Positions 4,639 through 6,047 of a stretch of 6,047 nt of DNA are shown piece by piece. Location of the stretch: contig JAGPGB010000074.1 of the NCBI GenBank assembly GCA_018056215.1, positions 1 to 6,047 on the forward strand, written 5' to 3'. Under the pieces are notes generated by a model. The model made no database searches. It was given only the letters and a program-made list of their open reading frames with translations, and was not told the DNA's origin. Position numbers and translations under genes: made by a program. Numbering within the stretch: position 1 is the first letter of the stretch; each line of letters starts with the position of its first letter. Source of the stretch: Bacteroidales bacterium. GTDB lineage: Bacteria; Bacteroidota; Bacteroidia; Bacteroidales; DTU049.

Positions 4639-6047
4639 TCAATATAATGTATTAAAAACATCTCCAGTTTTGCCCATTTCGATAGCATCTTTTAGTTCTT
4701 TGTCTACATTATAAATATTATAATAGTAGCCACTAATACCATATAAATAGCGAGCAATAGATGCTTTTAGCACAGTTTGAATAAAATTTTTAGATTTTTC
4801 TAGTTCAGTACTATCTATTTCTATATCGTTATTTTTAGCATAATTCAAAAAATCATTAAACAATTTATCAGTAATTACATATTTTTCTCTAAAAATTTCT
4901 TTAGTAGGATAGTTTTTGAGTAATTGGTTCCTGATATTACCCATATTATCGATAGCAAACATATTGTATATATTTTTTCTAACTAATTGATTAGTAAGTT
5001 TAAAATTCATAGATGTGTCTAATGGTATAAAAACATCTGGCATAATGCCACCGCCGCCATAAACTGTACGTTTTTTTAATAATGTTAAATATTTCAATGA
5101 ATCTGGGAAATGAATAGAATCTGGATGCATAAGTTCACCTTTTTTCAGACGATTTTCAATATCTTTATAATATTCATCGCTATTTTCATAAGGTTTTTGT
5201 ATACATCTACCTGTAGGAGTATAATATTTAGCTACAGTAAGTCTTATCAAAGAGCCGTCATTCAAATAATATGGATTTTGAACTAATCCTTTACCAAAAG
5301 TACGTCTACCCATGATGATAGCTCTATCCCAATCTTGTAAAGCTCCAGAAACTATTTCGCTAGCAGATGCACTACGTTCATCCACAAGCACAATAAGTTT
5401 CCCCTTTTCATAATCTCCTCTAATTGTTGAATTATACTTATTCTCTGGAGTATTTCTTCCTTTAGTATATACAATCAACTTACCAGCATCTAAAAATTCA
5501 TCAGCTAATTGCACTGCTGTAGCTAAAAAGCCACCACCATTACCACGAAGATCTAGAACCAAAAAATCGATATTATTTTGTTTTAATTCATTAATATTAG
5601 TTTTAAATTCTTCAATAGTTGTACGAGCAAATCTATCTATTTTAATATAAGCTACTCCAGGCTCTATCATATAAGCAGCATTTATAGAATTGAGAGGAAT
5701 TTTATCTCGAATAATTGTGAAATCTATTAAATCATCTTTACCAGGACGTTTTACGGTTATTTTAGCAGAAGTACCTTTAGGACCTCTGAGTTTTTTAGTT
5801 ACATATTCATTTGTTACGAAATCTCCATAAGCAATAGAATCATTTATTTTTATAATTTTATCACCAGGGAAAATACCTACTATCTCTGCAGGACCACCAG
5901 CTATAACTTCAATAATATTTATAGTATCTCTAATAATTTGAAATGTAACTCCAATACCTTCGAAACTCCCTAATAATGGCTCCTCTACGGCTTTTACGTC
6001 TTTAGCTGATATATAAACACTGTGCGGATCTAATGCTGACAACATAC
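4639..6047 (-). CDS. S41 family C-terminal processing peptidase (CtpA/Prc type) with PDZ domain, N-terminus cut by the window edge
   Basis: 468 residues are visible, ending at a TGA (4639-4641 on the - strand). The frame runs off the right edge; the first visible Met begins a conserved MLSALDPHS block that is internal in this family, so the signal peptide and N-terminal helical region (perhaps 80-100 residues) are missing. Numbering from that Met, a PDZ domain covers about 25-105 (GIGV at 30-33). The S41 core covers about 120-285, with LDLRGNGGG at 164-172, the SASASE motif at 225-230, and TFGKG at 249-253. Ser227 and Lys252 form the catalytic Ser/Lys dyad; their 25-residue spacing equals that of E. 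coli Prc and plant/algal CtpA. Residues 290-468 form a long tail containing GGGGIMPD (330-337), as in Bacteroidota members. Such enzymes are exported and trim or degrade envelope proteins from their C-termini. The gene converges on the OmpA-family gene. The family call is firm; the substrate is unknown. Confidence 0.95.
   Translation of the reverse strand, partial: MLSALDPHSVYISAKDVKAVEEPLLGSFEGIGVTFQIIRDTINIIEVIAGGPAEIVGIFPGDKIIKINDSIAYGDFVTNEYVTKKLRGPKGTSAKITVKRPGKDDLIDFTIIRDKIPLNSINAAYMIEPGVAYIKIDRFARTTIEEFKTNINELKQNNIDFLVLDLRGNGGGFLATAVQLADEFLDAGKLIVYTKGRNTPENKYNSTIRGDYEKGKLIVLVDERSASASEIVSGALQDWDRAIIMGRRTFGKGLVQNPYYLNDGSLIRLTVAKYYTPTGRCIQKPYENSDEYYKDIENRLKKGELMHPDSIHFPDSLKYLTLLKKRTVYGGGGIMPDVFIPLDTSMNFKLTNQLVRKNIYNMFAIDNMGNIRNQLLKNYPTKEIFREKYVITDKLFNDFLNYAKNNDIEIDSTELEKSKNFIQTVLKASIARYLYGISGYYYNIYNVDKELKDAIEMGKTGDVFNTLY

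Noticed and set aside
4611..4640. dif-like XerCD recombination site around the palindrome
   Set aside because: ATAA and TTAT half-sites are present but 10 bp apart instead of the 6 bp of dif-type sites, and the flanking arms do not resemble XerC/XerD binding sequences.

Overview
The window is strongly AT-rich DNA that most likely comes from a member of the Bacteroidota. This rests on three things: an OmpA-family protein with the TPR / five-bladed PD40 propeller / carboxypeptidase-regulatory-like / OmpA_C layout known from type IX secretion (PorE-type), an S41 peptidase with the long C-terminal part common in this phylum, and matches to the TAnnTTTG promoter element with no Shine-Dalgarno sequence ahead of the starts. 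I cannot place it to genus.

Layout. Positions 1-418 (+) hold the 3' three-quarters of a YqgE/AlgH (UPF0301) gene, cut by the left edge. It is followed by a perfect 12-bp stem hairpin (433-460) that probably ends its transcript. Positions 578-2203 (+) hold two abutting genes, a small lysophospholipid-type acyltransferase and a two-HKD phospholipase D / cardiolipin synthase-like protein. The stop of the first is directly followed by the ATG of the second, so they are probably co-transcribed and translationally coupled. After an 85-bp gap with a good promoter candidate comes a complete OmpA-family envelope protein (2289-4196, +). Positions 4197-4638 are a non-coding convergent intergenic region. 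Positions 4639-6047 (-) hold most of a PDZ-containing S41 C-terminal processing peptidase whose N-terminus lies beyond the right edge.

How the genes fit together. Apart from YqgE, whose role is unknown, the genes concern the cell envelope: phospholipid acylation and head-group exchange, a peptidoglycan-binding periplasmic scaffold, and an envelope-located processing protease. Only the acyltransferase-PLD pair looks like a real operon. The rest is neighbourhood without proof of a shared pathway.

The most unusual item is not a gene. The convergent intergenic region carries a perfect 22-bp inverted repeat (4333-4354 / 4493-4514) whose axis nearly coincides with a central 14-bp palindrome (4416-4429) and with the midpoint of the intergenic region. 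The whole block could fold as one long imperfect hairpin, or be a decayed miniature inverted-repeat element. I see no CRISPR array, tRNA, rRNA, integrase, transposase gene or defence system, and the protein-coding content looks like ordinary core or near-core genome.
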